64,000 nucleotides of DNA from Hoeflea_A sp965216535 (GTDB lineage Bacteria > Pseudomonadota > Alphaproteobacteria > Rhizobiales > Rhizobiaceae): positions 5,704,001-5,768,000 of the forward strand of contig OZ244175.1 of assembly GCA_965216535.1 (NCBI GenBank), read 5' to 3'. A program made the position numbers and the translations under genes. The notes beneath the pieces were generated by a model. The model searched no databases. It was given only the letters and a program-made list of their open reading frames with translations, and was not told the origin of the DNA. Positions 50,245 through 59,681 of the stretch are shown in pieces (position 1 is the first letter of the stretch; each line of letters starts with the position of its first letter).

Positions 50245-51878
50245 GAGGCGCCCCTTCGACGAATGCGCTGGGGATCCGGGATGTTTTCGGGATCGGAGAA
50301 GTCCTTTTCGTCCCAATAGCCGATCAACGCACCTATCCGCTCTTCGATGGCGGTCATCGCATCGACCCGGTCCTCATCCCAGGTTTCCCGTTGCCGATAC
50401 TGCAGGGCCCAATCGGCGAGATGGGCATGCATTTTGCGGCGGGTCTCCTCATGAAGCGGATCGCGCCCAAGATCATTCAATTCGGCAGGGTCGTTGAGCA
50501 GGTCGAAGAGCATCGGCGGATAGCCCGGCGCGTGTATGTACTTCCAGCGGTCGGTTGCCACCATGTAGCTGCGACACTCGAGGCCTGCACGGCCGGTTGC
50601 CGGGCGGAAGTTTTGCAGGGAATAGTCGTATTCGCTGATGGCGTAGGGTCGCCAGTTGGGCGTTTCGCCGCGCAACCAGGGCCGCAAGGACCAGCCGTCG
50701 AGAATGTGCGGCGACGGCTCTCCGCCCCAATGCTCGACCAGAGTGGGCAACACGTCGATCGCTTCGACGGGTGCCGCGCATTCGGTCCCGCGACTGGAAT
50801 CCATATCCGGATCCGGGTCGGCGATGATGAGCGGGATCTTCACTGACGGGTCGTGGAAGAAATCCTTGTCACCCATCCAATGGTCGCCGAGATAATCACC
50901 GTGATCCGACGTAAAGATGATCATCGTATCGTCAAGGAGATCCCGATCAGCCATGAACTTGAACAGGTGGCCGAGGTGATCGTCGATCTGTTTGATCAAG
51001 CCCATATAGGCTGGAATGATGCGCTCACGCGCTTCGTCGCGGCTGAAGGTGCGGCCTGAAACGCGATCCATGAAGAGCCGAAAAAGCGGATTGGGATCCT
51101 GTCTTTCCCGGTCGCTTCGGATTGCAGGCTGCACGTCATCGGAACCAAACATGGCGTGGTAGGGCGCGGGAACAATATAGGGCCAGTGTGGCTTGATGTA
51201 TGAAAGGTGAAGCAGCCAGGGGCGGTCATCGTCGTCTTGGGCCATGAAATCCATGGCACGCCGTGTCATCCAGGCAGTTTCAGAGTCTTCTTCGCGCACC
51301 CGGGCCGGTTGATCGGCGACATCGTTGAGAAAGCCCGATCGCACCCCGTCTGGCGTATCAACGGAGTTGGCCGCCCAGTGCCAGGGATTGGCGTCATCAT
51401 ATCCGCGTTCCGCCAGGTAGGCATTATAGGGAAGGTCCGACCGAACCACCTGATCGGGGTGAAATCCGTCGTCGCGCTCCCAGATCTCGAAGCCGGCTTC
51501 GCGATGATGGACGCCGATGATGCTGTCGGGATCGACGCCAAGGCGGCGCATTCCTTCCTGATCGGCGATGATGTGAGTTTTGCCGACAAGGATCGGACGG
51601 ACATTGAGTGGTTTCAAATGGTCGCCGATATTGCGCTCGCCGATGCGCAATGGTGCAAGGTTGGACGTGGCTCCATGCGATGAAACATAGCGGCCGGTGT
51701 AGAAACTCATGCGGCTTGGACCGCAAACCGGTGACTGACAATAGGCGTTGGTAAAGCGCACGCCCCTGGCTGCCAAAGCATCGATGTTAGGCGTCTGCAA
51801 CGTCCCGTGACCGGCGCAGGACAGATAGTCCCACCTCAGTTGGTCACACATGATGAAAAGAACGTTGCGACGACCCAT
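50241..51878 (-). CDS. Type I sulfatase of the TRAP cluster
   Basis: A sulfatase of 545 residues with the formylglycine site Cys52 in CGPSR, a classical C-x-P-S-R. Asp12 in LFIMCDQLR and the FTSDHGDYLGDHW segment supply metal ligands. It lacks a signal peptide and should act in the cytoplasm after uptake. The ATG at 51878 has a GAGGG close by; the ATG at 51893, which overlaps the amidohydrolase stop, is an alternative. It shows only family-level similarity to the sulfatase at 39804. A formylglycine-generating enzyme is not in the window. Confidence 0.9.
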   Translation of the reverse strand: MGRRNVLFIMCDQLRWDYLSCAGHGTLQTPNIDALAARGVRFTNAYCQSPVCGPSRMSFYTGRYVSSHGATSNLAPLRIGERNIGDHLKPLNVRPILVGKTHIIADQEGMRRLGVDPDSIIGVHHREAGFEIWERDDGFHPDQVVRSDLPYNAYLAERGYDDANPWHWAANSVDTPDGVRSGFLNDVADQPARVREEDSETAWMTRRAMDFMAQDDDDRPWLLHLSYIKPHWPYIVPAPYHAMFGSDDVQPAIRSDRERQDPNPLFRLFMDRVSGRTFSRDEARERIIPAYMGLIKQIDDHLGHLFKFMADRDLLDDTMIIFTSDHGDYLGDHWMGDKDFFHDPSVKIPLIIADPDPDMDSSRGTECAAPVEAIDVLPTLVEHWGGEPSPHILDGWSLRPWLRGETPNWRPYAISEYDYSLQNFRPATGRAGLECRSYMVATDRWKYIHAPGYPPMLFDLLNDPAELNDLGRDPLHEETRRKMHAHLADWALQYRQRETWDEDRVDAMTAIEERIGALIGYWDEKDFSDPENIPDPQRIRRRGAS

Positions 51879-51885
51879 CTGTCCC

Positions 51886-52905
51886 TCAGGCATAGGTGCG
51901 GTTGGTCAGCCGGCCGATATTGCCGTGATATATCGCCGCCAGGGTTTCCGCTGGCAGGTCCATGGTATCCAGCAGCTCGATGGTTTGTCGGATGAACATG
52001 CGCCCGCCTTCCGGATCGAACGGCGCATCCGAGGCGAATACGATGTGCTTCGATCCGAAGAAGTCGAGCGCGCAGCGGGTGGCACCTCGTCCACCAAACA
52101 GCGCCGTGTCTGCATAAAACTTCCGAAAGTAGTCGATCGGTCGGTGCTTCAGTTCACGCAACAGCGCGCCATAATCTTCGTCCGAAGTTCGCGCTCCAAG
52201 CACGTCCCATCCAGGACCGACCCGGCCTTCGAAGAAGGGCACCATGCCACCACCATGGTGGGTTATGATTTTGAGATCCGGCAACCGATCGAACGTCTTG
52301 GAAAACACCAGGCGAGCCATGGCCGCCGAGGTTTCGTAAGGCCAACCGAACGTCCACCAGATCTCATATTTCGACTTGTCTTCGGTCGGGTAGTCGGCCC
52401 ATTTCGCGCCACGCGCGGGGTGAATCCAGACCGGCAGATCGCATTCCGCCATGAAATCGAAAAACGGTGCGAACTCCGCCTCGTCAATCGGTCGCCCGTT
52501 GATGTGGCTGTAGATCTGTACACCAACGGCTCCGGCATCCTCGATCGCATAGCGAGACGCTTCAATGATGGCCTCGATGCCGCTGCCCATCGGCGGCGTC
52601 GCGATGAACGCCGGAAATCTCTCCGGATATCGGACGCACAGCTCTGCCATGCTGTCCGTACCGATGCGCGCCAGTTCGACGGCCTGCTGTGGCGAGGCGA
52701 CCAGTTCGAGGGGTGGCGAAGCGAGTGACAGGATCTGGCAATAGTCGTCGTAGAGGTCCATGATCTCGAAGCGAATGTCGAGATCCGTCATCATCGGCAC
52801 CTTTTCGGACCGCATGGTGATGTCGGTCATGGTCCCGGTCACGGCCAACAGCGCGTCGTAATACGGCCGGGGCCAGATGTGGGTGAAGGCGTCCACTTTA
52901 CGCAT
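51886..52905 (-). CDS. Amidohydrolase-2 family (ACMSD-like) metallohydrolase
   Basis: A 339-residue TIM-barrel metal-dependent hydrolase or decarboxylase of the amidohydrolase-2 family (related to ACMSD, gamma-resorcylate decarboxylase and LigY/LigJ-like enzymes). Metal ligands are likely in FTHIWP near the N terminus, ITHHGGGMVPFFEGR in the middle and FASDAPFDPEGG near the C terminus. The family often acts on ring-cleavage or phenolic acid products. It lies between the SDR and sulfatase genes in the operon. The reaction here is not known. Confidence 0.85.
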   Translation of the reverse strand: MRKVDAFTHIWPRPYYDALLAVTGTMTDITMRSEKVPMMTDLDIRFEIMDLYDDYCQILSLASPPLELVASPQQAVELARIGTDSMAELCVRYPERFPAFIATPPMGSGIEAIIEASRYAIEDAGAVGVQIYSHINGRPIDEAEFAPFFDFMAECDLPVWIHPARGAKWADYPTEDKSKYEIWWTFGWPYETSAAMARLVFSKTFDRLPDLKIITHHGGGMVPFFEGRVGPGWDVLGARTSDEDYGALLRELKHRPIDYFRKFYADTALFGGRGATRCALDFFGSKHIVFASDAPFDPEGGRMFIRQTIELLDTMDLPAETLAAIYHGNIGRLTNRTYA

Positions 52906-52914
52906 CGAAGTCCC

Positions 52915-53670
52915 CTACCAAGTGATCTTGCCGCCATCGACATTGATGGTCTGGCCGGTGATGAAATCGCTGTCAGGCGAAGCAAAGAAAAGCAGAGCGC
53001 CCACCAGGTCGTCGGGTGCCATGTCGCGCTGGATCGCGCGACCGGCGAGCGTCGGTCCGCGCGCCACGTGCATCGCCTCGTTGGCCTGGACACCCTCAGA
53101 CTCGGTAAAACCAGGCGCAATCGAGTTGACGGTGATGCCCTGACCACCGAGTTCGCGCCCCATCGACCGCGTCATACCGATGACGGCGCCTTTCGACGCC
53201 ACGTAGTGCATGAAGCCAGGCGGTCCGTAAAAGAATGTGCCGGAGGAAATGTTGATGATCTTGCCGCGACCGGTTTTTTTCATCGACGGCAAGCAAGCCT
53301 TGGTCGCCTGGAAAACTCCACGCACATTGACCCGCATCAACAGATCCCACTCGTCCTCGCTGATTTCCCAGAACGGCTTGAGGTCGAGGGTCGCGAATAT
53401 GCCGGCGTTGTTGACCAGGATTTCGACAGGCCCGAATGCCTCCTCGCAACGCTCCACCATGGCGTTCAGATTGTCGTTGGACGTGACGTCGACTTGCATT
53501 CCCTCGGCGGTGCCGCCGGATTGTCGAATGGCATCGACGCAGGCCAAAGTGTCGCTGATATCGGTGACAAGGACATGCGCGCCTTCCGCCGCCAATGCAG
53601 ATGCAAGAGTTGCTCCGATGCCTTGTGCTGCCCCGGTTACGATCGCCGGTTTTCCATCCAGTCTGGCCAT
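52915..53670 (-). CDS. Short-chain dehydrogenase/reductase (SDR)
   Basis: A classical SDR of 251 residues. The cofactor loop is TGAAQGIG near the N terminus, followed by NNAGI, the catalytic Ser in ISSGTFF, and YVASK with the Tyr and Lys. It uses NAD(P)H to interconvert alcohol and ketone groups. The start abuts the stop of the GST gene exactly. With that LigF-like GST it resembles the pair used for oxidising and cleaving aryl ether side chains, but the substrate is inferred only from this context. Confidence 0.9.
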   Translation of the reverse strand: MARLDGKPAIVTGAAQGIGATLASALAAEGAHVLVTDISDTLACVDAIRQSGGTAEGMQVDVTSNDNLNAMVERCEEAFGPVEILVNNAGIFATLDLKPFWEISEDEWDLLMRVNVRGVFQATKACLPSMKKTGRGKIINISSGTFFYGPPGFMHYVASKGAVIGMTRSMGRELGGQGITVNSIAPGFTESEGVQANEAMHVARGPTLAGRAIQRDMAPDDLVGALLFFASPDSDFITGQTINVDGGKITW

Positions 53671-54486
53671 TCACGGCTCCCTGATTTCGAGTATGGCTGC
53701 GACCTCGGGCCAGCTCATTGCGCCGTTTTCCTTGAGATCCTGCGTGAGTTGGGGTGGACACCAGTCGAGCAGCGATGATTTGAATTTGGGCCGAGCCTTG
53801 ATCCGCTCCCACCATGCAGCGACACGCGGCAGGCGGCCATTTTCCCACATCCCGGACATCGACATCATGTCGAGCCGGTTGACGTAGGGTGTGAGACCGA
53901 CGTCGGCGTGCGTGAAGGAGTTGCCGGCCAGCCAATCGTGCTCGCCCAGCGCTTCTTCCATCTTGTGCATGTACAGGTCGTAAAGCCGGATTTTCTCGTC
54001 TGCCCGCGGGGCATCGAAACCCAACCGCACAAGCTCTTTCTTGCGCTCGGCCCAGGCGGCGGTCACCGACAGGGTCGGCGTGGCGTCCAGGAATTCCTGC
54101 AGTTTCTCCGGGCCGAGCCGCTGCAATGTGTGCCGGTGAGACGCTACGAAGGTGAGTTCGCCGCAGGCCGGGTGCAGTTCTTCGTCCAGCGCCTTGGACC
54201 AATAGCGCACCTGCGCATACTCGTACGGATCATCCGGGTGCAGCGAAGTCTCCGGCCACACCCTGTCCACGTATTCACAGATGACCGTGCTTTCGTTGAT
54301 GATCTTTCCGTCGTGGACCAGGGAGGGCACCACGGCTTTCGGATTGATCTTCAGGAAGTCTTCTTCGAACTGCTCACCCTTGAGGATGTCGATATAGACC
54401 CCCTCCCAGTTCAGCCCCTTTTCCTCGATGTGGTAACGGGCCTTGGCAGCGCAAACGGATGAACCGTGATGATAAAGCGTCAGCAT
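53671..54486 (-). CDS. Glutathione S-transferase, LigF/beta-etherase-like
   Basis: A 271-residue GST. The N-terminal thioredoxin fold includes LYHHGSSVCAAKARYHIEEKGL and NPKAVVPSLVHDGKIINESTVICEYVDRV. The last segment closely resembles LigF-type beta-etherases, whose family cleaves beta-aryl ether bonds with glutathione. The helical C-terminal domain follows. AAGGAATTC precedes the ATG at 54486. It is 26 bases downstream of the aldehyde dehydrogenase stop in the same operon. Etherase activity is an inference; general detoxification or isomerisation is the alternative. Confidence 0.8.
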   Translation of the reverse strand: MLTLYHHGSSVCAAKARYHIEEKGLNWEGVYIDILKGEQFEEDFLKINPKAVVPSLVHDGKIINESTVICEYVDRVWPETSLHPDDPYEYAQVRYWSKALDEELHPACGELTFVASHRHTLQRLGPEKLQEFLDATPTLSVTAAWAERKKELVRLGFDAPRADEKIRLYDLYMHKMEEALGEHDWLAGNSFTHADVGLTPYVNRLDMMSMSGMWENGRLPRVAAWWERIKARPKFKSSLLDWCPPQLTQDLKENGAMSWPEVAAILEIREP

Positions 54487-54512
54487 GAATTCCTTGTCTC
54501 CGGGCAATGCCC

Positions 54513-55952
54513 TCAAACGGTGATGGTGACCCACTTCATTTCAGTCATGGCCTCCAGATCGGCCTCGGTGCCCTCGCGGCCGACGCCGGATTCACCAGTG
54601 CCGCCAAACGGCACGTGGGGTTCGTCATGCAGGGGCGATCCGTTGACGTGGGCCATGCCGGAAGAAATGTTCTCGGCAAAATGCAGTGCCTTGCTGATGT
54701 CGCGCGTGAACAAAGCGGCGGAGAGGCCGTATTCCGTGTCGTTGGCCAACGCCAACCCCTGCTCGTAGCTGTCGATCGGATAAACAGAGGTCACGGGACC
54801 AAAGGTCTCCTGCCGGGCAACAACCATCTCTTCGGTCACGCCGGTCAAAATGGTCGGCTGGGGACGGTTTCCCTGCCAATCGCCGCCGGCCACGACGGTT
54901 GCTCCCTTCGACACCGCATCCTCGACATGATTGCGCACACGGTTGCGCTGTCGGTCTGAAATGATCGGACCAATAATGGTGTCGGGAGATCGCAAATCAC
55001 CCATGCCCAGGGACTGCGCCGCCTTGCCAAACCTCTCCAGGAAATCATCGAATACGGGTCGCTCGACATAGATGCGGCTGCCGCCCATGCAGACCTGTCC
55101 CTGGTAGGTGAAGATGCCATGGCAACAGGCCGGCACGGTCTTTTCCAGGTCGGCATCAGCAAGAACGATCACAGGACTTTTGCCCCCGAGTTCGAGAGTC
55201 ACCGGCGTCTTGTTGCCAGCACACAGCTCGTTGATGTGCTGCCCGACAACGGATGAACCCGTGAATGTCACGAAATCGACATCAGGATTTCCTGTCAAAG
55301 CGTCGCCGATCTCATGTCCGAACCCGGTCACCATGTTGAATGAACCGGCGGGGAAACCAGCGTCGCGATAGACCTCGGCGATCAACTGCGAAACATAGGG
55401 TGCCATTTCCGAAGGCAGAAGTACGACGGTATTGCCGGTTGCCAGAGCGTGGGCTGTGAGGCGGATCCCCTTGATCAGCGGCACATTGAAGGGCGTGATG
55501 CATGCCACCACTCCGCGCGGCCGGCGGATCGACATGGAAAACCGGCCTGGATAATCGCCCGGCAGCGTCTTTCCCGTAACATGTCGACACATGCCAGCCG
55601 CGGCCCGCAGCATGCCAAGGGCTTTGTTGAACTCGAATTCGGCTTTCTTGACCGGCGATCCGATTTCGTCGATCAGCGCGTCGACGAACCGATCCTGACG
55701 CGTCTCCATGATTTCGGCCGCTTTTTGCAGCCAACGCTCTCGGTCCTTTGCCAGAGTTCGCCCGTAGGTTTCGAACGCGTTCTTTGCCGCCGCCACGGCG
55801 GATTTCATGTCGTTGGCAGTTCCGTGTGCGGCTTGGCAAAATACACTATCGTCATCCGGAGACAGGCTGTCGAATACCCTGCCACCGTCGGCCTCAACCG
55901 GTTCTCCGCCGATCCAGATATGCGCACGCGGCGCGACCGTCTGCATGGTCAC
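54513..55952 (-). CDS. Aldehyde dehydrogenase, first gene of the catabolic operon
   Basis: An NAD(P)-dependent aldehyde dehydrogenase of 479 residues. Catalytic Glu lies in VTLELGGKSP and the nucleophile Cys in YQGQVCMGGSR, and the cofactor loop is FTGSSVVG. The look is of the benzaldehyde/vanillin/salicylaldehyde type. I chose the GTG at 55952, with GGAGG 5 bases before; the ATG two codons later is possible. It is the first gene after the LysR regulator gene on the same strand and heads the operon to the TRAP permease. The aldehyde is unknown. Confidence 0.9.
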   Translation of the reverse strand: MTMQTVAPRAHIWIGGEPVEADGGRVFDSLSPDDDSVFCQAAHGTANDMKSAVAAAKNAFETYGRTLAKDRERWLQKAAEIMETRQDRFVDALIDEIGSPVKKAEFEFNKALGMLRAAAGMCRHVTGKTLPGDYPGRFSMSIRRPRGVVACITPFNVPLIKGIRLTAHALATGNTVVLLPSEMAPYVSQLIAEVYRDAGFPAGSFNMVTGFGHEIGDALTGNPDVDFVTFTGSSVVGQHINELCAGNKTPVTLELGGKSPVIVLADADLEKTVPACCHGIFTYQGQVCMGGSRIYVERPVFDDFLERFGKAAQSLGMGDLRSPDTIIGPIISDRQRNRVRNHVEDAVSKGATVVAGGDWQGNRPQPTILTGVTEEMVVARQETFGPVTSVYPIDSYEQGLALANDTEYGLSAALFTRDISKALHFAENISSGMAHVNGSPLHDEPHVPFGGTGESGVGREGTEADLEAMTEMKWVTITV

Positions 55953-56056
55953 CGCATCCTCCCGCTTTAACGATTTCAGGGAGGATCATCAGATTCAGGC
56001 GGGCAATTTACCAGAATGATTTGCTGTGCCTTGATATAAGTCTTTCTTTGATTGAC

Positions 56057-56986
56057 TTAATCGGTGGGCATCAGCCAGCCAAAACGCCCTGCTGCGATGT
56101 CGGCATCGACCAGTTCAAGGATGAGCGCTCGTACGGCCGCTTCGGCCGGCGTCATTTTCTCAACCCGGTGCCCAGCCAGGTGCAAAATACGGGTCAGTTC
56201 AGGGATGTCGATAGCGACGGCTTTGAGCAGTCCGGCCTCCAGCTCGGCGGCAAAGAGCGCAAGCGGGGAAATCGAGCACCGCCGCCCCTGCATCACCAGC
56301 TCGCGGCGGATATTGATCGCCTGAATCTCGACCATGTCGCGAAACTCAAGACCCTCGCCATCCAGGGCCCGGTCAATGATCCGGCGCACGTGTTGACTGC
56401 GCTCGTCCAGTGCAAGCGGCATTTCGACCAGCTCCGCCACGGACATCGGGTCGCTGGCGTTAGACAGCAGGTCCGGGGTCCCGATCAGACAAATCGTCTC
56501 GACATAGAGCGGGACGGATTCGAACCGATCATTGTCCAGCATGGTGTGGGTGAGCGCGAAATCAATCGCAAGATTGGTCAGCTGACTGTCGAGTTGGTCA
56601 GTAAACCCTTGTGAAAACAGCAGCTTGGTGTCCGGATGACGATCGGCGCAGGCTTCCAGCAAAGTGGGAACGAGGACGCGCCCAAGCGACGGTGTGACGC
56701 CGATACGCACCGTGCCGCTCGGCGTTTTGCTGAAACGCCTGAGCTCCTGCTCAGCCTTGGAAAACGTCTCCAGAATGACATCCGCATGGCGACGCAAAAG
56801 CTCCCCCGCCTGGGTCAGGTGCACGCCGCGGGAATGACGCTCCACCAACGGTGTGTCGAGGTATTCCTCAAGTTTGCGGACCTGCATGCCGAGGGCCGGC
56901 TGGGTCACGTTGAGCGCTTCCGCAGCGGCGGTCAGACTTTTGTAGTCGGCAACCGCGATAAAGTATTTCAGCTGTCGGATATCCAC
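56057..56986 (-). CDS. LysR-family regulator of the aldehyde/alcohol catabolic genes
   Basis: A 309-residue LysR regulator. The helix-turn-helix is near residues 1-60 (DIRQLKYFIAVADYKSLTAAAEALNVTQPALGMQVRKLEEYL). The effector domain follows, with a strongly NAC/Cbl-like N-terminal look. I chose the GTG at 56986, with GGGAA upstream; a longer frame from 57058 is rejected. It is divergent from the aldehyde dehydrogenase gene at 57097 and a T-N11-A box sits in the gap. It probably senses a catabolic intermediate and controls both flanking units. Confidence 0.9.
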   Translation of the reverse strand: MDIRQLKYFIAVADYKSLTAAAEALNVTQPALGMQVRKLEEYLDTPLVERHSRGVHLTQAGELLRRHADVILETFSKAEQELRRFSKTPSGTVRIGVTPSLGRVLVPTLLEACADRHPDTKLLFSQGFTDQLDSQLTNLAIDFALTHTMLDNDRFESVPLYVETICLIGTPDLLSNASDPMSVAELVEMPLALDERSQHVRRIIDRALDGEGLEFRDMVEIQAINIRRELVMQGRRCSISPLALFAAELEAGLLKAVAIDIPELTRILHLAGHRVEKMTPAEAAVRALILELVDADIAAGRFGWLMPTD

Positions 56987-57036
56987 GCCGTTCCCATAAG
57001 AAAAGCTTTGTCCAGACCCAACAAATAGGCTGTTGT

Positions 57037-57049
57037 TGCGGCAAACGCA
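57037..57049. promoter_or_regulatory. LysR box TGCG-N5-CGCA (T-N11-A)
   Basis: A T-N11-A element with symmetrical TGCG/CGCA arms (TTGCG/CGCAA when extended by one base each side) lies in the 110-base gap between the divergent LysR and aldehyde dehydrogenase genes. This is a standard LysR target form. Confidence 0.45.
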
Positions 57050-57096
57050 ATGCGCCAAGTCCTTACCCCGAGCGGGAGCAAAAGGAGATACTGACG

Positions 57097-58533
57097 GTGC
57101 AGGCAGGACACTATATTGACGGAGAGTGGCGCGAGGCAGCGGACAACGGAACTATCGACAGTATCGATCCGGCGACCGGCCAGGTCATCGGCCAGGGGTT
57201 GCTCGGAACACACGCGCTGGCCGTCGAGGCGATCGAAGCGGCGCGGCGCGCCTTCGAAACCACTCAGTGGTCAGTCGACCCGCGACTTCGCGCTCGTGTC
57301 CTTTCAGAGTTTGCCGACCGACTTGAAGCGCGACAGGAAGAGCTGGCGCGCTTGCTGACGCGGGAGAACGGCAAGGTGTTGGGTCAGGCAAGGCATGAGA
57401 TCGCGGCCGGCTTCGGTGAGGCGCGCTACTATTCGGGCCTGGCGAGAAACGTCTTCGGACGCACGACGGAAACAGGTCCCGGAAAGCTTTCGCTGCTGAC
57501 CCGGGAAGCATCCGGTGTCGCGGCAGTCATCGTCCCGTGGAATGCCCCGGTGACATTGCTGGTTCGATCGGTCGCCCCTGCCCTTGCGGCCGGCTGCACC
57601 GTGGTGATCAAGCCGGCTCCGCAAACTCCGCTGATCAATTCCGAGATACTCCGGTGTTTCGACGAGATCGAAGCCTTGCCGCCGGGCGTGGTGAATTCCG
57701 TGAACGAGAACGGAATTGAAGTCGGCACGGTGATGGCGGAACACCCGGAGATCGACGTCGTGAGTTTTACGGGATCGTCGCGCACCGGCAAGATCATCAT
57801 GGAGAAGGCATCCGGTACGCTCAAACATCTTTCGCTTGAACTGGGCGGCAAGGCACCAGCCGTGATCTTTGCCGATGCCGATCCGGATTTAGCCGTTTCC
57901 GAGATCCGCCGTAGCTCCATCGTTCTGACAGGCCAGATGTGTACAGCCATCAGCCGCGTGCTGGTGCACGAAAGCATGGTGAAGGACATCTCGGACCGGC
58001 TTTGTCAGGCCTATGCCGGCGTTCGTGTCGGTTCCGGTCTTGAAAGCGGCATCGAAATGGGCCCGCTGATCGACCAGCAGAACCGGGATCGCATTCTCGG
58101 CCTCATCGACCGGGCGGGCGATGAGGCCGACCTGCTGCTACGCGGTGAAGTGCCCGGCGGTCCGCTTTCCGGTGGTGCGTTTGTGACCCCGTCAATCTTC
58201 AGGATCGACGATGTTTCCCACCCGCTGGTTCAGGACGAGCTGTTTGGTCCCATCGTTTCGATCGAGACATTTGCGGATGAATCCCAGGCCATTCAAAGTG
58301 CCAACGCGACGCGCTATGGGCTCGCCGCCAGTGTCTACACAAAAGATCTCAACCGGGCGATCCGAGTGAGCCGCAAACTGAAATTCGGGACCGTGTGGTT
58401 GAACGCTCACAACAGATTGCTGGCCGAAGCGGAAACAGGTGGGTACCGTGAAAGCGGAATCGGGCGGTTGCACGGTGTAGAGGCGCTGAACGATTTCCTT
58501 GAGACAAAGCACATCTATCTGGAGGCCGGCTGA
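57097..58533 (+). CDS. Aldehyde dehydrogenase divergent from LysR
   Basis: A second aldehyde dehydrogenase, 478 residues. Catalytic Glu is in LELGGKAP and Cys in LTGQMCTA; SFTGSSRTG is the cofactor loop. The GTG start has AAAGGAGA nine bases before it. It starts an operon with the iron alcohol dehydrogenase (one-base overlap TGATG) and a GST. Together with the alcohol dehydrogenase it could oxidise an alcohol through the aldehyde to the acid. It is only distantly similar to the dehydrogenase at 54513, so the two probably have different substrates. Confidence 0.9.
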   Translation: MQAGHYIDGEWREAADNGTIDSIDPATGQVIGQGLLGTHALAVEAIEAARRAFETTQWSVDPRLRARVLSEFADRLEARQEELARLLTRENGKVLGQARHEIAAGFGEARYYSGLARNVFGRTTETGPGKLSLLTREASGVAAVIVPWNAPVTLLVRSVAPALAAGCTVVIKPAPQTPLINSEILRCFDEIEALPPGVVNSVNENGIEVGTVMAEHPEIDVVSFTGSSRTGKIIMEKASGTLKHLSLELGGKAPAVIFADADPDLAVSEIRRSSIVLTGQMCTAISRVLVHESMVKDISDRLCQAYAGVRVGSGLESGIEMGPLIDQQNRDRILGLIDRAGDEADLLLRGEVPGGPLSGGAFVTPSIFRIDDVSHPLVQDELFGPIVSIETFADESQAIQSANATRYGLAASVYTKDLNRAIRVSRKLKFGTVWLNAHNRLLAEAETGGYRESGIGRLHGVEALNDFLETKHIYLEAG

Positions 58534-59648
58534 TGGCGCTTATCCAATACCTGTCGCGTATTCAGTTCGATTTCGGCGCCGTTGACAGCCTTGCGGACGA
58601 ACTGAAGCGGCTCGGTCTGAAGCGGCCGCTGCTGGTGACGGATGCCGGCGTGGCCGCTGCCGGCATCCTGCAACGGGTTCTCGACGCCGCCGGGTCGGTC
58701 CAACCCATCGTCTACGACGGCACCACGGAAAACCCCACCGAGGCATCGCTCGACCAGTGTATGGAGATATGGCGCAATAAGGACTGTGACGGCGTGATCG
58801 CCTTGGGCGGGGGCTCGCCAATAGATCTGTCAAAAGCCGTGGCATTGCTGGCCAGTCACGGAGGGTGCTTTGCCGACTATGGCGTCAAGACCGGCGGCTC
58901 GGAAAAGATCGGGCGCGTCGCGCCGCAGATCGCGATTCCCACGGCGGCCGGGACCGGTGCCGAGGTTGGCAGGGCCTGTGTTCTGACGCTGAATGACGGT
59001 CGCAAGACCGTCGCCGTCAATCTCAACATGGTCGCCGACACCGTCATCTGCGATCCGGAGCTGACGCTAAGCCTGCCACCGCGCCTGACGGCCGCGACCG
59101 GCATCGACGCGCTTAGCCACGGGATCGAGACGAGCCTGAGCAAATCAGAAAATCCGCCCGCAGCCTCGATCGCTCTGGACTGCGTTGCGCGTGCTTCGAA
59201 CTGGCTTCGGATCGCCGTCGAAGACGGTGCCAACCGCGAGGCTCGCTGGCAAATGATGATGGCGGCTCTGGAAGGCGGGATGGTCCTGCAAAAAGGGCTG
59301 GGAGGTGCGCACGCCATGGCGAACCCGCTGGGTGAGGCAGGTCACCATCATGGAACGCTCATCGGTATTCTCCTGCCTCACATTTTGCGGTTCAACCGCT
59401 CTGCGGCACCGGAAGCGATGTCTGCTGTGGCCAGCGCCATCGGGGTCGACCGTCCGGATGACGTCGCGGACGCAGTTGCTTCGCTGGTCGCCGATATCGG
59501 TTTGCCAGACAATCTCGGTTCACTGGGTGTGACGGCGGCAGAGCTGCCTGCCGTTGCGCAAAAGGCTGAAACCGATCATTTGAGCGCCACAAATCCGCGC
59601 AAGGCATCGGCTGAAGACTATCTGGCATTGCTGCAGGCGGCGCTGTAG
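58533..59648 (+). CDS. Iron-containing alcohol dehydrogenase (group III)
   Basis: A 371-residue dehydrogenase of the iron-dependent family, possibly maleylacetate-reductase-like. The NAD-binding GGGSPIDLSKA is visible, together with the AAGTGAEVGRACV loop. Metal-binding His are in DALSHGIETSLS and GEAGHHHGTLIGILLPH. It overlaps the upstream aldehyde dehydrogenase gene. The substrate is unknown; it could be an alcohol or a keto-acid of the aromatic route in the neighbouring operon. Confidence 0.9.
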   Translation: MALIQYLSRIQFDFGAVDSLADELKRLGLKRPLLVTDAGVAAAGILQRVLDAAGSVQPIVYDGTTENPTEASLDQCMEIWRNKDCDGVIALGGGSPIDLSKAVALLASHGGCFADYGVKTGGSEKIGRVAPQIAIPTAAGTGAEVGRACVLTLNDGRKTVAVNLNMVADTVICDPELTLSLPPRLTAATGIDALSHGIETSLSKSENPPAASIALDCVARASNWLRIAVEDGANREARWQMMMAALEGGMVLQKGLGGAHAMANPLGEAGHHHGTLIGILLPHILRFNRSAAPEAMSAVASAIGVDRPDDVADAVASLVADIGLPDNLGSLGVTAAELPAVAQKAETDHLSATNPRKASAEDYLALLQAAL

Positions 59649-59681
59649 GTAACAGGGCAAACCTGTAACCGGACCATCAGC

